Source of the DNA: Phylloscopus collybita
Taxonomy: Eukaryota > Chordata > Aves > Passeriformes > Phylloscopidae
Assembly: GCA_027886175.1 (NCBI GenBank)
Contig: JAJNNQ010000040.1
Location: 27,548,001-27,612,000 of the forward strand
Reading direction: 5' to 3'
DNA length: 64,000 bases
The notes below the pieces were generated by a model. That model made no database searches and had not been told where the DNA came from. It worked only from the letters and a program-made list of their open reading frames with translations. The translations under genes were made by a program, and so were the position numbers. Below are positions 1 through 12,868 of this stretch, piece by piece (within the stretch, counting starts at the first letter, position 1; each line of letters opens with the position of its first letter).

Positions 1-1915
1 TCATTCAGTTCTCTTTCACGCAGATGAAAACATTACTACCTGGTGCTTTTTCATTGGAAATCCCAACCACTACAGCCACAATCAACCCATGTGGTTACAA
101 ACACCTATGCAATAAGTGTCTGGTGTTGTACAACTCCACAAGTGATGCTGTAAGCAACAAAGGCAGTCTTGCATGAGCAGTTCTTATCTAAACAAGGAAA
201 TCCTTATCATATACTTAAAAAGGTCTCATTCCTCAGGCAAACTCTCTATTGCCTTTTCCAAGTCTGTGGCATTTGACCTCAGCCTCTTACTTTTTATTAG
301 CATGCCAAATTATTCTATGTCCCTAACATCCTCTTCCTTTTCCTTAAGGAAACGTGGAATATGAAGGAAAAAGAAATCCCACATAATCAAAAACATAAGG
401 AAAAAGAAAAGGATCGAAGAACTAATTGCACATGAGAGCTTCCAGCAAGAGAAAAAAAACCAAACCAAACCAAACAAAACAAAACAAAAAAACCAAACAA
501 ACAAACAAAAAAACACAACAACAACCCAGACACATATTCTATCTATCAGAAATATTAAAAGAAGCCAAATTATCAACATCCTTTACCAAACAATACTTTG
601 TTTGTTTCGAGAAGTGTACGGTAACAGAAATTGTATTTCCAGATGTTCATGCAGGAAATTCTAATTGTTTTTCTTTAAATAAAGAAGGTTATTTGGGCAA
701 CAGAAACCAAACAATGTTTGATTCCAAAATAGGAACACTTACCTTTGTAACAATGCCAAAACCAGGGTTTGCACTTTTTTATTTGAGGTCTTTTGGGAAA
801 CAAGGGACACCTGCCATTTGCCCCAAGGATTGTATAGAATTTAACAGCTGCCAGGCTGCACAAATAACAGAAAATTTCCTGCTGGCATATGTTTTATATT
901 TGCAATGTCACTGTTACTTGTCACATCTGGCCAATGTCAAAAATGCCTCTTTCTGATACCCCTTGAAAACCAAACAGCTGCGATGCAATATGTAAAGCAT
1001 CTATAAAATGACTAAACTTCATTAAACAAGAGTGGTAAGGAATTCTGTGATACACGCATACATTTATCAATAGAGAGAACAGAACAGATGCCAGCTTTCT
1101 CAAGGGGAATGGACAAAAGTACAGCTCAAAAGAAAAACAGAGGAGCTAAGCAGAATATTGCTAGAGTGTGTGAAGTATCAGTGAAATCTAAGCAATATAT
1201 CAGCCTACCCTGCACCAATCTTCCATAGCTTCCAGTTCAGATGACCTGCTCCAGTGGGCAGCTGCTCTAGTCCAAGGGCTGCTCCTAAATGCTTCAGTGG
1301 GAATTATGGTACAGCACTATGTGAAACAATCCAGGGGTTACTTCCCTGTCACCATAATCTTGGGTATACCAGCACAAGTGCATTTCTTTCTGATCCCACC
1401 AAATTCTCTGAAAATTAGCTGAGTTTAAAATAAGATGTTCTACCATTCCAAGTGTTCTAATTACCTGTATTATTCTCACTGACCCCTAGACTCTTAAATT
1501 CATTCATCTATACAGTACTTTGACTTAATTTTTAATCTTTGGTAAATCATTTCTTGATAATAAGTGGATTTACCAATTTGAAAGTATTATGGCTAAGAGA
1601 TAAATTTATGTACTATAGAAGAAATATTGTACAAGATGTCCTTATGGAATTCCCTATATTTACAACTGTTTACAAAGGGAATAGGTATCCTTCTGTTGAT
1701 GCCAGTGTGTCACATTCTTTGAGGACAAAATACACTATTATTTACATAAAACATTGACAACTTCAAAGCCAGAATTATTCAAGCAAACCTTCTATTTCAC
1801 AGTTGAAAACAGAAAGATAAGGTCCAATTTGAATCTGTCATTGACTACCCTCATAAATGTAGGTGCTATTGTTTTTCCATCCCCCACAGGAGGCAGAGCA
1901 GCCCATCAGCCCAGC
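1..1915. other. Non-coding AT-rich stretch, no gene seen
   Basis: The open frames here are short or low in complexity. The longest runs 176 codons on the plus strand from about 426. It starts inside an A/C-rich tract and has a Lys/Asn/Thr/Gln-rich beginning typical of translated simple repeat. I see no splice-bounded coding block and no recognised transposon other than the simple-sequence tract at 451-525. Confidence 0.7.
451..525. repeat. A/C-rich simple sequence, (CAAA)n/(CCAAA)n-like
   Basis: Runs of CCAAA, CAAAA and CAAA units succeed one another, interrupted by short A homopolymers and ending in ACAACAACAAC. This is an imperfect low-complexity repeat, of the kind left by a degraded A-rich retroelement tail or by replication slippage. 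It creates the artefactual Lys/Gln/Thr/Asn-rich start of a long plus-strand frame. Confidence 0.85.
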
Positions 1916-2035
1916 CATCACAGAATCGTAGAATTGTTAAGATTAAAAGACTTCCAAGGTCATCAAATCCAACCATTAACCCAGCACTGTCAAGTCAAAT
2001 ACTAAACCATGTCCTTATTGTCACTAAATGTCACT
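1916..2035 (-). mobile_element. CR1 LINE 3'-end fragment (truncated)
   Basis: Read on the plus strand, the segment begins with a CATCACAGAATCGTAGAATTG-like start. It continues with the pattern 'aagacttccaaggtcatcaa', 'tccaaccatta' and 'actaaaccatgtcc'. This is the reverse complement of the highly recognisable CR1 3' untranslated end in birds, with its ATTCTATG-type terminal octamer. The element therefore lies on the minus strand with its 3' end near 1916. It is severely 5'-truncated, as most CR1 copies are, and encodes nothing. Divergence from the remembered consensus suggests an old copy. Subfamily not determined. Confidence 0.85.
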
Positions 2036-5000
2036 ATGTCACCAAACTATATAATGCAGCTCATGCCTCAGGCCGTGCCCAGGGTTTGCTGAGACTCCTC
2101 CCTGAGGTTTGCTGCTTGTCCCTCCCTGCACTGCAAAGTTCTACCTGTGGCTTCACTTCAGTTTGTCTTAGCTGTAAAAGCCATTCTTTGTAGGAGAATA
2201 GCACCTAACAAACTCACCATATAGTTCTGGACTTTCAGAGCAATGAAGAAATAATAGGATGTAAAAACCTGTAAGAAAAACATATAAAAAAATTACCCCC
2301 AGCAGATTCCAGAATGAAGAAGAGGAAAGCATTTACTTTAACACCATCTTCCTCTTGGCAAAGGACTCAGGATGCTGATTTCCCACTGAACTCCTCCAAA
2401 GAGACCCCACCATTAACCTTACAACACAAAGGGCAGTGCTGTGAGGAACATGACATCTTGGAAAGGGTTAAATACCACAAAATATGCATAACTATTTTAA
2501 CTTAGCTCTCAACTTTATTGTTGAGACCTTTCCTGTGCAGTATCTTTCTTTTGTTGGTTTTTTTTTTCCACTTAGATCTGCATTAGCAATAGTTATTTTA
2601 TTAAAATATTTAGGTTCCAGTTATATAAATTCTTAGCCTTATCAGGAAGAAATCTTTTTCTTCTTTGAATGTAAAAGGAGGCACAAGAGGTTTTCCAACT
2701 CAGATAGACATTAATTGAAATTCACTTTTTTACATCTGTTGGCTTGGGTAACCTGTTGGGATCTGTAAAGTAGGATTGCATTAAATAACCATTTTCAACA
2801 CAGTGGTCAGCTGGAACCAGAAACTTATTTCCAGCTAATTCCAATATGGAATTACAGAAATCTCAAACTAAAATAAGTATACAAATCAAATGGTTCAAAG
2901 AAATGCAGTTGAATAGTGTGACTCACTCAACCAGCTCCAAACTTCACAGCTTAAGCCTTCACTCCAGGTACTTAAAGTCATCATTTATCAGCTTCTGATT
3001 ATCCACACGAAGCAGAGCAAGCATGGCTAGGCTGAATCACTTAGCTAATTGTTAAAATTATTATTTTTATTGATAGGCAGTGTGTTGGCATGAAAAAGCA
3101 CAATGCTCTTAACATTACAGCATATTGGAAAGTGTTTTCATTGATAGGCAGTAGGTAATTTCAAGTAAAATCAGCTTTCTCTGAAGTGAAGATAAACCAT
3201 GAACTTTCCTCATCACCTTTTCAATCTTCTCCAGATAAATCCTGAACTTTATTTGCATACCACAATTGAATTGAAGTCTCTTTTTCATATCAAAACATAT
3301 ATCTCCTGGGAGCAATCAAGGAGCAATCGATTACAAAGATTAGTGTTAGTTTATCTGCTACATGACATGACTCCTTACACAAACTTATTGACCAACACTT
3401 GAGATCAATACAAGCTTTCTTCTTCCTCTCTCTGTAACTTGCAAGAGAGATTAGCAAGGAAAAATTCCCATAGAAATTGATTAGTAAAATAGCAGGCAGA
3501 ATGCAATTGCACTCTTCCTTAACAATAATCTTTATTAAAAAACCCCTTTCAACAGGGAAGCCTTAAAATACAAATCCACTTATGGCAAAGGAAAACCTCA
3601 AGGTCTCCTCTTCCAGCAAAGGTCACAGTCACCCACTATTCAAACTATGGCAGCCAGGATTTGACCTGTTGGCTTGAGCTTAAACCAGACAATGTGGTAT
3701 TAAAAAAAACCACAAAACAGACTGACTCCCAATCAAAGCTCAGAAATTCCCTCCTGGATACTCTTGACACTCTGTTTTGTTGCAGCCTTCAGTTTCCAAA
3801 ATGTGTGACCACAAACAGGGATCATGGCACCTGCCAGCTGTGTAGCACATCATACCTGCTGGCAGCTCAGCAGGCTTGGCCAAGGACTGCCTGCCCCACA
3901 CACCCCCAGAGACCTTGCAGGTGTCTGCCACCCACACCTGCACCTCTGCTCCCTCACCATGAGGGACCCTTCTCACCCTCTGCTGCAGCTACATCAGATC
4001 CTGCACCATAAAGGGGGACTGCACAGCTCCCACAGCCAATCCTGATCACCTTCCAATCCCAAAAACAGGGAATCGAGCATAGATGTGGAAATTCTGGGGA
4101 TGGCAGGCAGCAAATGTGAATATAAGGTAAAAAAAAATGATCCTGTCTGCCTGGCAGTGAAATCAGTAGAGGTCAATTCCTCTGTCCTTGTCATGCTACA
4201 ATGGAATAAAATAATCAGCAACACATCAGGGTTTTTACTGTAATGTCATGATCTGCAGCTATTTTAAGGTCACTAAGACTGGAAAGACTGGAAAAAGTTT
4301 AATTATTAAGTGTAATAGTATAAACTACACTGAAGGCACTTTTGTATGAACATGAAGGCAAAATTCAGTCTGTGAAGCGTGTTTAACTGTGACGTCCATT
4401 TATGAGCTTGAGGTTTATCTGCTTGAATTTTCAAGAGTGCAAATGTTGAACAACTAACAATTACATTGTGAAGAGCAAAGACACCCCTGCAAGAGAGGGA
4501 ACACATGCTAATGAAACAGAGGGGAGAAAACCCTAGCAGATTCTTCACTAACAAAAGAAAGAGCATAGTTGCATTGATCTATATAATCTCTTTTGTTCGG
4601 CTGCAGCCATTTACATCAGCTTCATAAGCTGCCAATATCATTAACACCTCTTCATGTCTTGAAGGGTGATTGATTTTAATGCAATTTGTAAGTACAAAGA
4701 ACTGCACAAGCCAAGGTGCTCATTGTGGCATCTGACCTTAGATCTGTTTTCGGGATTTGATGAATCAAAGATCACTGTGCAACTCATCCATCTGCAATCT
4801 GCCAGTCCTAGCCTCAGAGATGTTGGCAGTCAAATAGTACACGATTAAAAAATAATAATTGTAGGTACACTGGTGATTTGGTGTCAGTGTCACCATACGT
4901 ATGCTTTTGAAGAGAAATGCCACAGAAGCAGCAATATTTTTAGAGCACAAGGACTAGAATTTGTGTTTCTGTAGAATGAGGGAATTTGTGTGATAGATAT

Positions 5001-6733
5001 AGAAAGAAAGAAAATTAAAGTTTTAGAAATTAAATTTTTAGAAAGTTTTAGAAAGGAATATAAGTGCTCACTGCATACTGTTAGGATTTACAAAGAGAGC
5101 TAAATATCTTCACAGCTGACTCAGATGTGTGACTTCCAATGATTTTCAGTACCTTTTAATTATCTCTATAACATTAATTTCATAATCCGCATCTTAAAAT
5201 ATTTCAAAAATTCTGGGCAAGTGGATTTATTGCATGTAGGTTTTGTCATTCTTTTTTTATTATTTTAGGATTACTTTTCCTTCTTATTTCTAGGATCATT
5301 ACAATACAAACAACCCTATGTTATATTTCTCCTGTGAAAAGATTTCTGAGACATTTCTTACAGGTGGGGATTCTGTTTATGTAAGAGATGTCACAAACAC
5401 AGGACATTGTTTGATAACCCCTTGCTCTATAAAATTATCATTACATCAGCTTTCAAGTGTACTCAAAAAACAAGTGAATATTTTTTTAAGAGAGAAATAA
5501 AATTCATGGGAGACATTTGTCCTCAAGGATTTGCAACACCTTATGAAAATGTCCTCTGTGTTCCACTAATCTTCATTACCAATGTGCATCTTGATGAGAA
5601 AGAAAATGTGCACAGGACATCCATGATGAGGATTAAATATTCTCAACCCAAACCATTGGAATTTATTTCAGAAGCTTAAATGACAGACATTTAAATGATG
5701 TGAGGATTGAAAGACGAAAATTACCTGATCAGTGGTCTGCATTTTAAGGTCAAACTTAAAGGTTCTGTGGTAAGCCAGACTGAGTTTTTGCCAGGCAGTG
5801 TCTCAAGTCTTTCACACCAGATCATTCTGTTTCTCAGCCACTGGAAAGAAAATAATCTAATTCATACCCTTCAGCACATTTCATTTCAAATTGACTGGTG
5901 ATTAACTAGTGAAATATGTACACAAACCAGCCCATATGGGCACCATGATTTTTACAGCATTAACTGCTTCCCCAATCCAATTTATTTATACTAAATGAGA
6001 ATTTATTCATCCTCAAGAGCTTATTACCATGTGAACAAATAAAATGATGCATTAATTAACCCAAACACTGTAAGGATTTCCAGATTGCTGTTTATAGTCT
6101 AGCTAGAATTAATTTTCTGAGCAGAGACTTGTTAATGACAGATTATCTATAAATAAAAACACAAGTTTAAATAACAGAGAGTTTCCCCAACATACAAAAT
6201 CTCAAAAAGATGGAAATACAAATGCCATGTGCACAAATGTCAAATATGATCAGTACCTTGCAGTTCTGGCATTCACTCAGTATTTGTGTTATTTAAACAA
6301 AACAGACATCTTAATTAAATACCTCTGGTTTCCATAACACAAGTAAACCTTGGGTATTATAAAATGTGAACATAATGCACACCAACATACTGTTGGCTAT
6401 TTCAGAGACCACAGAATCTGGCATGAGACTGTTCCCAGGCACACAGGTTTAAAAGGACCTATGCCTTTCTCAGGAATCAGCAACCTAGCCAAGATTTCCT
6501 AGCCTCACCATGTACAGAGAAGGAAAATAAAGGTTTCAACTCCAAATAGAATGGGGTTTACCAGAAAATGCACTCTTCTTTTGGAATATAGACCCACATT
6601 CAGTATCCATTTCTGCCATATCCCTGTCTCTCAATTGGCACAACCTGCTGGACAGCAGCATTCTGCAGAAGGTCACTCTGCCTCCCAGGCTTTCTTTGCA
6701 ATACAATTCTATTTTTCTTATCATGCTTGGGGT
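2036..6733. other. Non-coding stretch, no gene seen
   Basis: No recognisable exon or mobile element. The region is AT-rich apart from the GC-richer patch at 3820-4050. Short local duplications occur, such as AAAGACTGG repeated at about 4274-4295 and TTTTAGAAA-like repeats at about 5020-5055. These look like ordinary slippage products. Confidence 0.65.
3820..4050. other. GC-richer, CpG-poor patch of unknown nature
   Basis: This block is clearly richer in C and G than its flanks, with many CACC, CTGC and CCACAC motifs on the plus strand. It has very few CpG dinucleotides, so it is not a CpG island. Overlapping open frames of 73-116 codons cross it on both strands, but none has a protein-like composition or flanking splice signals that I can defend. 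It could be an old, unrecognised repeat or a diverged regulatory element. Confidence 0.4.
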
Positions 6734-6782
6734 GTTTTTGTTTTGTTTTGTGGGTTTGTTTGTTTTGTTTTGTTTGTTTTTA
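6734..6782. repeat. (TTTTG)n/(TTTG)n simple repeat
   Basis: Successive TTTTG and TTTG units fill the interval on the plus strand, with one GGG interruption. This is a low-complexity pyrimidine/G repeat. A minor similar tract (TTTTG x3) occurs at about 28484-28506. Confidence 0.85.
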
Positions 6783-9700
6783 GTTTATAGAAGGGTTTCT
6801 CTAGATTCTATGAAAGACAGAAGAATATTCTGAAATAGCAGTCAAGGAAAAGTTGACTTCTCTTACCAGGCTTTCGAAAGAGCACAGTGTTGGATATTAA
6901 AGAGCATTGTCAGCATAATTATGTTTTTAATCAAAGAGAATTTGAACATTTTTCAGCTACCTGTAAAAAAAAAAACAAAAAACCAACAAACCAAACTTCT
7001 TGGGTTTGTTTTAACCTTTAAAAATAATTAAATTAATTCCCAAAGGTAAAATTTTCATTTCAAATCAACCATTTGAAACCTTATTAACTTCAAAATTGAA
7101 ACATTACAGCTAGTTTTCTTCCCCTTTGCCTACCCTAAAAACTTGATGACATGAACCCCAGCTCACCAAATGCAAATTTGTGCTTCTTTATTAGGAAAGT
7201 GACACCTTCACTCAGTGCCACTGCCAATTTCCTTGAAAATCCAGTTTTAAACATTATATAAGGAGCTGCTGAATGCTGAGCTCCACGGTGTGGGCTGAGC
7301 AGCTGAGAATCTTCCCCCGCGTACACAGAGGTGTCTGTGTATCATATGCCTGCTTTAATCCAAACCTCCTGGTTCCCTGCCTCTCCCTCTCTTGAGCCTT
7401 ATTAGTAGAACTTTTAAATCAGCTTCAGCATTACCTGCCAGCCAAGCTTCTGTTACATGGGGTTTTTCCTCATTCAGCCTGTCAAGAAAAAAGGAGGCAC
7501 TATTGAGAACTTCTGGGCTGATTTGAATATTCAAATCCATCATGCTTGGAGGAGCTTAAAAGTAAGGGGAAAATAGTTGACTCTGCTTTATATTTTTTGC
7601 TAAAGAGAGTAGGACAGATTCTAAGAGAATAATGTGAACAACAGAATTAATATAATTCAAACAACTAAAGCAAGAGTGGTGGACCTACTCAATCCCCTTA
7701 ACCAGAATAGCCATGGTTTGGCACAAATTCCAAAGGAGGCAAAGGCCTGAGGCATAGTCAGGCCAAGAATTCCTCCAGAAATCCCACAAATTGACCCAGT
7801 GAGCATGAGCGTGTGTGAGCTTGGAACACTGTGTGACCAGCACATGAACAGCAGATTCTTTTTCTAAGACTCACAAAGAAAAATTTCAGTAAAAGAAGTC
7901 TAATGCATACCCTTCCTTGCAATTTAATTACTACTCAAGCCCTTTATCCCAAAAACATGACAGCTTTAGTGAGCCTTCAGTGCGGACATCTCCCCGCACA
8001 GGAGTGTGGACACATGGCTGTGGTCTCCCTCACTTCTGGGACAATTCTCCAGTTTTTAAATTACTCATCTGAGACCAAGAGATCCTTCCTCACCCAAGAG
8101 ATCCACCCTCACCCCTTATTCACAACAGGTCCTTGGTAGGTTGCTGATAACATGCTAAATCAACACCAATGAAATTCAGATATTTCTTCCATTGCATAGA
8201 TACAAACCACTCTTCAAGTCTGAGACTAAGATTAGACCAAGCTTCACCTAAGCTCCATCAGGGGTTCAGAAAGTAAGGGGGTCTACTCTGAGCCTCATGA
8301 CTCAACAAGAGGGTGGCCCTTACTCTTTGGCATCTTCAGTCTTTGTGTAATTAATTCTAAATCAGTTATTACTGAATTTTCCTTTGTGTGTTCCACTCAC
8401 ATAGTACACAACCTTGTGTACTATGGCAAGAGTGAACCTTGCCATGGAGCTTTGTCAAGTCTCACTTTTATAAGTTCATCTTAAAATTACTTTTGCTAAT
8501 ACCATTGATGGCAATCCTTTGAGTGGCCCTATATGTCTCAGTCACATTATGGAGAACACTTCACTGAAAGAAGAAATAAAACTCAACAAAATTTGCAAAG
8601 TTTCTTTTTGTCAATAGTTATTCAAAGCAGCATTTTGCCTTTTGGAAAAAGGCTTTTATGCCTATTATTCTATTGTTAATTAATTGGCTGCATTTTTTGC
8701 AGCTGTTCTGACACCTTTATTAAGCAGTCAAACGGCAGTTGGATGTCATACAAGCTCAGCATCTTCATACCAAAATCTACCCCTGATATTCCTTTCCCAG
8801 TTCTCAGGGATTTCTGTAAGTCAAAAAAAGTGTATAAGATTCCCATCAGATTTTAATGTTCCAAGGAGGTGGCCAGCTGTGAAAACTAGGAAATACTAAT
8901 TCTGAAGCAAGTGCCCCACAGAGGAGTAAGCACTGTCATGTAGCACCTGTGGTGAATGTCACTAATGGGATGGGTGGTAGTGCCTGGATTTTGCACATCT
9001 CACCATGCACTGCCAGTGCTAAAGAGGTTTGGAGGTCATTGCTGCTCAACTAAGTGCCTCTGTTCAATTAGACATTTTTCAGTAACAGGGAGACAGACAG
9101 GTGGAATGAGTTGATTTAACTTTAAAATCACCCCCCGTGTGTGTTTTTATGACTGGTATTTTCATAGGTCCTTGCTTCCAGTGAGAAAAATGGATAGAGC
9201 TGGCATCTGTCTGGAAAGCAGAAGACTGGAAAAATCATGTGTAACTTGTCTGAAATTTTTTAGATACTGGCAGATTTGAAAGAAAGGAGAAACCAAACGT
9301 AGCTTAGTGAGCACTAAAATGACAAAGCACGTTAACACTAAAAAGTCTCACAGTCCACTAAGAGAAGATCTAAAGGCAGAAAGAAGTCAGTGTCAAATCT
9401 CTAAGATCCTGTTGTCCATTCTTCACACATTCCTGGGGCAAGAGAATTACTTCTGATTAGTTTTAATCTGTTTCTATTGGCTGAAACTCATTACTGGGAC
9501 ACTTCTAGTTTAATTGAGTAAAAAAAAAATCTAACTTTCAGACTGTGAAACCATTCTTTGATGTGAGACAAAATACCACAAATGGGGGGAAATGTAGAAT
9601 TTTGTCCGAAATGCATTTTTGGTTCAAATTAAAACGCTTATGGAGAACCACTGAAAATTTTCTGAGTTCTGTTGCTAAATGATTGTGAAAAATGATTGTG

Positions 9701-11467
9701 AATTCCCTAACATCAAATCAGTTTCAGTTTCTTCTTACATCACCACTGTTCTCTTGCCTTATGACAGAAAATAATTGTCAAACTTCAACCCTTTCCTACT
9801 TTGCTGGTAAAGAATCTTTCTGAACTATAGTGGTGTCAGGAGGATAGTAGTACCTGATTAGCTCTCTTTCAACCTGGTGGCTATTTATTAGTAATAATTT
9901 AATCACTTTCCTACAAAAACTGTAATTTTTAAAGGCCTTAAGCAGGTAGGAGATATAGCACCTCTGAACTGGTATTGCTTCACTGAACCAAGGCCAGATA
10001 AGAAGCTTGTCCAACAGCGTTTGAGGATGTTGTCGAAGGAGCCCACCTATTCCCCAGAGTGGTACTGAATAACATTAAACATTTATATATTTCCTGTTGC
10101 AAATGAGTGGCAATCCAGTGGGAAATTATTTCATAGATCTATGAAGAGTCAATTTATTGCATCCCTTGGGCAGAACACTAACAGCTGCTATCAAAATATG
10201 ATACGCCCTGAAAAACAACAGGCACAAAACTGGTCTCTGTTTACAGTTGTTTTGTTTGAGAATTGTTGGCAACTAATCTATACTACATAATAAGATGTAT
10301 GTATCAGGTATCAAGTGCCCAAGGAGCAGGCCCACAGAAAGACACAGAGGAGAAGACTATATGATTACTGTTGGGTCTTCTGGCAGATTTGATTTGTGGT
10401 GGCACTTTTGCCATTTTACAGTAAATAAACTACCTCAATACCACCACAGACTGAGTGCTTTTGCTAGCAGTACCCATCTATAAGGCATGTGAAGTTCCCA
10501 GAGCCTCAGATCTTCATGGTTAAATCCTGTGGGATGGAATGCAGATGCACCTTTCCAAAGAGAAAACTAAGTGGTTTATTAGCAGTTGTCTCTAACAGTG
10601 GCTGCAAAACCTTACAAGAATAACAAGAACTAGCTTTTAACTGGAGATTTTGCATATGTACCAATCTTGATAGGTTCCATCTGTGCTTCTGTGCATGAGT
10701 TCCTCTACTTCCCTACCCAGAAGATACAATGCAAGTAAAAGAACAAAGATATTAAGTAATCAAAGAGGATGAAACATCTTTTGACCTGCTATGTTTGATA
10801 ATTAACCTATACTGCTAATAAACAACTGAGCTGTCTCCCTGGCAGCACATTTTGGAAGAAAATTGCTGGCCATGTAGGCACCTGTACAAACATTAACAGC
10901 CAGCAAGAGGGGGACAGGCAATTCCTGTGCACTCAGTATAGGTAATTACTTGCATGAAGAGGACTTGGCAATTTGATCCACAAAAAGGAAAATAATTCAT
11001 ATACTAAAGTAAGGAACTCTCAAGATCTGTAGAGAGATGTTCTACTGCATTCTGATTTCGTTTGCACCAGTAAAAATTGTTCAGTTGGTGTCAGCAGAGA
11101 TAAGAATATCTCTGTTGATTAGGACTCATAAAGGCCCTAACAATGATTTCGCATGGGGTTTTTTTGATTGCTCTCCTTTGTTGTGCAATATTTTGCTCTA
11201 AGAAGATCTAAATCTGTAGCTCCAGGATTGCAGGGACAATAAACCACAAAGGCAACCTGTGTAGTTTGCACTGTCTGTCTACGTTGTACAAATGCTGTGA
11301 GTCTGGCATCCCTCCAAGGCCTGAGTAATGGCTTCCCAAGTGCCCAGAGAGGACCAGACTTAAAAAGTCTCAGTCTCTGCTAGAAGGAGCTGTTCTGTTA
11401 TTGTGTTTGAAATCCCTAACCTGCATATCACAGTCCTGCCTGGAAGTGACAGTCTTTGCTGCTTGCA
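6783..11467. other. Non-coding stretch, no gene seen
   Basis: No transposon or exon that I can support. The stretch includes the paired hairpins at 8400-8445, described separately. The open frames are all under 80 codons and overlap each other on opposite strands, as expected by chance. Confidence 0.65.
8400..8445. repeat. Two adjacent, overlapping perfect inverted repeats
   Basis: The first hairpin has 12-bp arms, CATAGTACACAA at 8400-8411 and TTGTGTACTATG at 8414-8425, separated by only CC. The second has 8-bp arms, ATGGCAAG at 8423-8430 and CTTGCCAT at 8438-8445, with a 7-nt loop. The two share three bases, so both stems cannot fully form together. No flanking transposon was recognised and the function is unknown. 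Confidence 0.85.
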
Positions 11468-11742
11468 TAGATACTCCCTGCCTGGAGAATGGTGTCCAGC
11501 TGTGGGGTCCACAGCAGAAGGATGGTATGGACCTGTTGGAGCAGGCCCAGAGGAGAGGCACAAAAATTAACAGCTGGATAGAACATCTCTCCTGTGACTG
11601 ACATCTGAAAGAGTTGGGATTGTTCAGCTGGGAGAAGAAGAGGCTGCAGGAAGGCCTTATTGAGGCTTTTCAGTACTTAAAAGGGGCTATGGAAGATGGG
11701 GACAGACTTTGCAGCAGGGCTGTTGTGATAGGATGAGGGGTC
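11468..11742 (+). mobile_element. CR1 LINE fragment (3' part of ORF2 region)
   Basis: The plus strand carries the characteristic CR1 order 'cctggagaatggtgtccagctgtgggg', 'gacctgttggagcaggcccagaggag', 'gagttgggattgttcagc', 'gagaagaagaggctgcagg', 'cagtacttaaaaggggct' and 'gataggatgagggg', each given here as a recognisable piece of the avian CR1 reverse-transcriptase ORF end. Both ends are missing: there is no 5' region and no 3' octamer. Frames over the segment are broken by stops, so it encodes no protein. It is a dead, truncated copy. Confidence 0.88.
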
Positions 11743-12232
11743 CTGCCTATATCATGGTATTTTCATTTGGATAGCGTTGATCTGAACACAAGGGCTTAGT
11801 GCTTGTCATACCATCCCCAGCAGAACTTGACACCTACCCCCACTCTATTCTTCTGCCTTTTGACATTTCCAATCAATATTTGCCTTGTTTGTTAGCCTGC
11901 TGCCATTGCAGTTCTTCCATTACAAATCTATCCATTAAAGAAACACTATTAGAAAAGATTTGCTGTAAATCTTACTTGTCCTAATAACAATCCATAGAAC
12001 AGAAAACCCAGGCTGTTATAATCCCACATGGCATGGAGGTTTTCCTTTTTAGTTTAACAAACTTGAAAGAGTAAGACTGATGAGATCTCTTTTTTCCCCT
12101 TTTAGGCATCTTTCTTCAAAGTTCTTATGTAGCAGCGTAGAGGTGCTGAAACTTCTGTCCAGGGTATGCCTCACATCCTCTCATAGGAGCATTGAAGAGG
12201 AACACAGCATTGTAAATTTTCAACCAGTGACC
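11743..12232. other. Non-coding spacer between CR1 and LTR relics
   Basis: AT-rich sequence in which I see no gene or repeat. Confidence 0.6.
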
Positions 12233-12868
12233 ATGAGACATAGACTTTAAAGAATTTAGGATTTTAGGAAAATTAAGATTTTTAGTTAGAGGTAGGCCTT
12301 GCTGTTGTTGGAGTTAATTAAAAAGCTTTGTAGTTAGTTAAGAAAAATTAGACTTGAGTTAACTTTTTCCAAATAACTGATTGCTTGTCAACTTTATGTT
12401 TGCTTAGCTGTGCTTGCAACAAGAAATAGAGAACCTGATAAATAGGTTTAGGGACACAGGACAATTACAGGGACTCCCATAGTCTGAAACTCCTTGAAAG
12501 TTATGTACCTGAGGAAATGGGAGTCCTACCAAGGCTCATTTGTCACATTTGCATTGAAAAGGTAGAAAGTTCAGGGTCATTTTGACCCATCTCAAAGGAC
12601 AAACTACGCATGCTTAATTTCTTTTTTGCTAATTACCATACAAAGCGGGGAATGGGATGTACCAGGGTTATGAATATGCATTTGTATTTTGGGTATTCAA
12701 CAGTTTTGTAAATAAAATGACTGTGATTTTCTGTAAGGCGCGGTATGTTTTCGGGGAGCTATCCCACATGCTGCCCAGCACTGCCATAAACATACACTTT
12801 CTAACTTTAAACTGTTAGAGAGTTTTTTGTCCATCTCAGCTGAATATTGGTATTAGGTCGATACTCAT
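12233..12868 (+). mobile_element. Degenerate endogenous-retrovirus LTR, probably solo
   Basis: The 3' part has LTR-like order. There is an AATAAAA-containing TATA-like box at about 12708-12716, then a CpG-containing stretch (GGCGCGG, TTCGGGG at about 12737-12756). A CATAAAC that resembles a decayed polyadenylation signal follows at about 12787, and then 'ctttaaactgttagagag' with a T-rich run, typical of avian gammaretrovirus-like U5 regions. The upstream part resembles U3 of the same kind of element. The ends proposed here (TG at 12233, CA at 12868) are approximate because no target-site duplication was found. No internal gag, pol or env sequence is adjacent, so this is most likely a solo LTR. 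Family-level identity comes from memory. Confidence 0.6.

Noticed and set aside
426..956. 176-codon plus-strand open frame, longest in the window
   Set aside because: It begins in an A/C-rich simple repeat, shows no domain-like composition afterwards, and lacks splice or promoter context. A minus-strand frame overlaps it.
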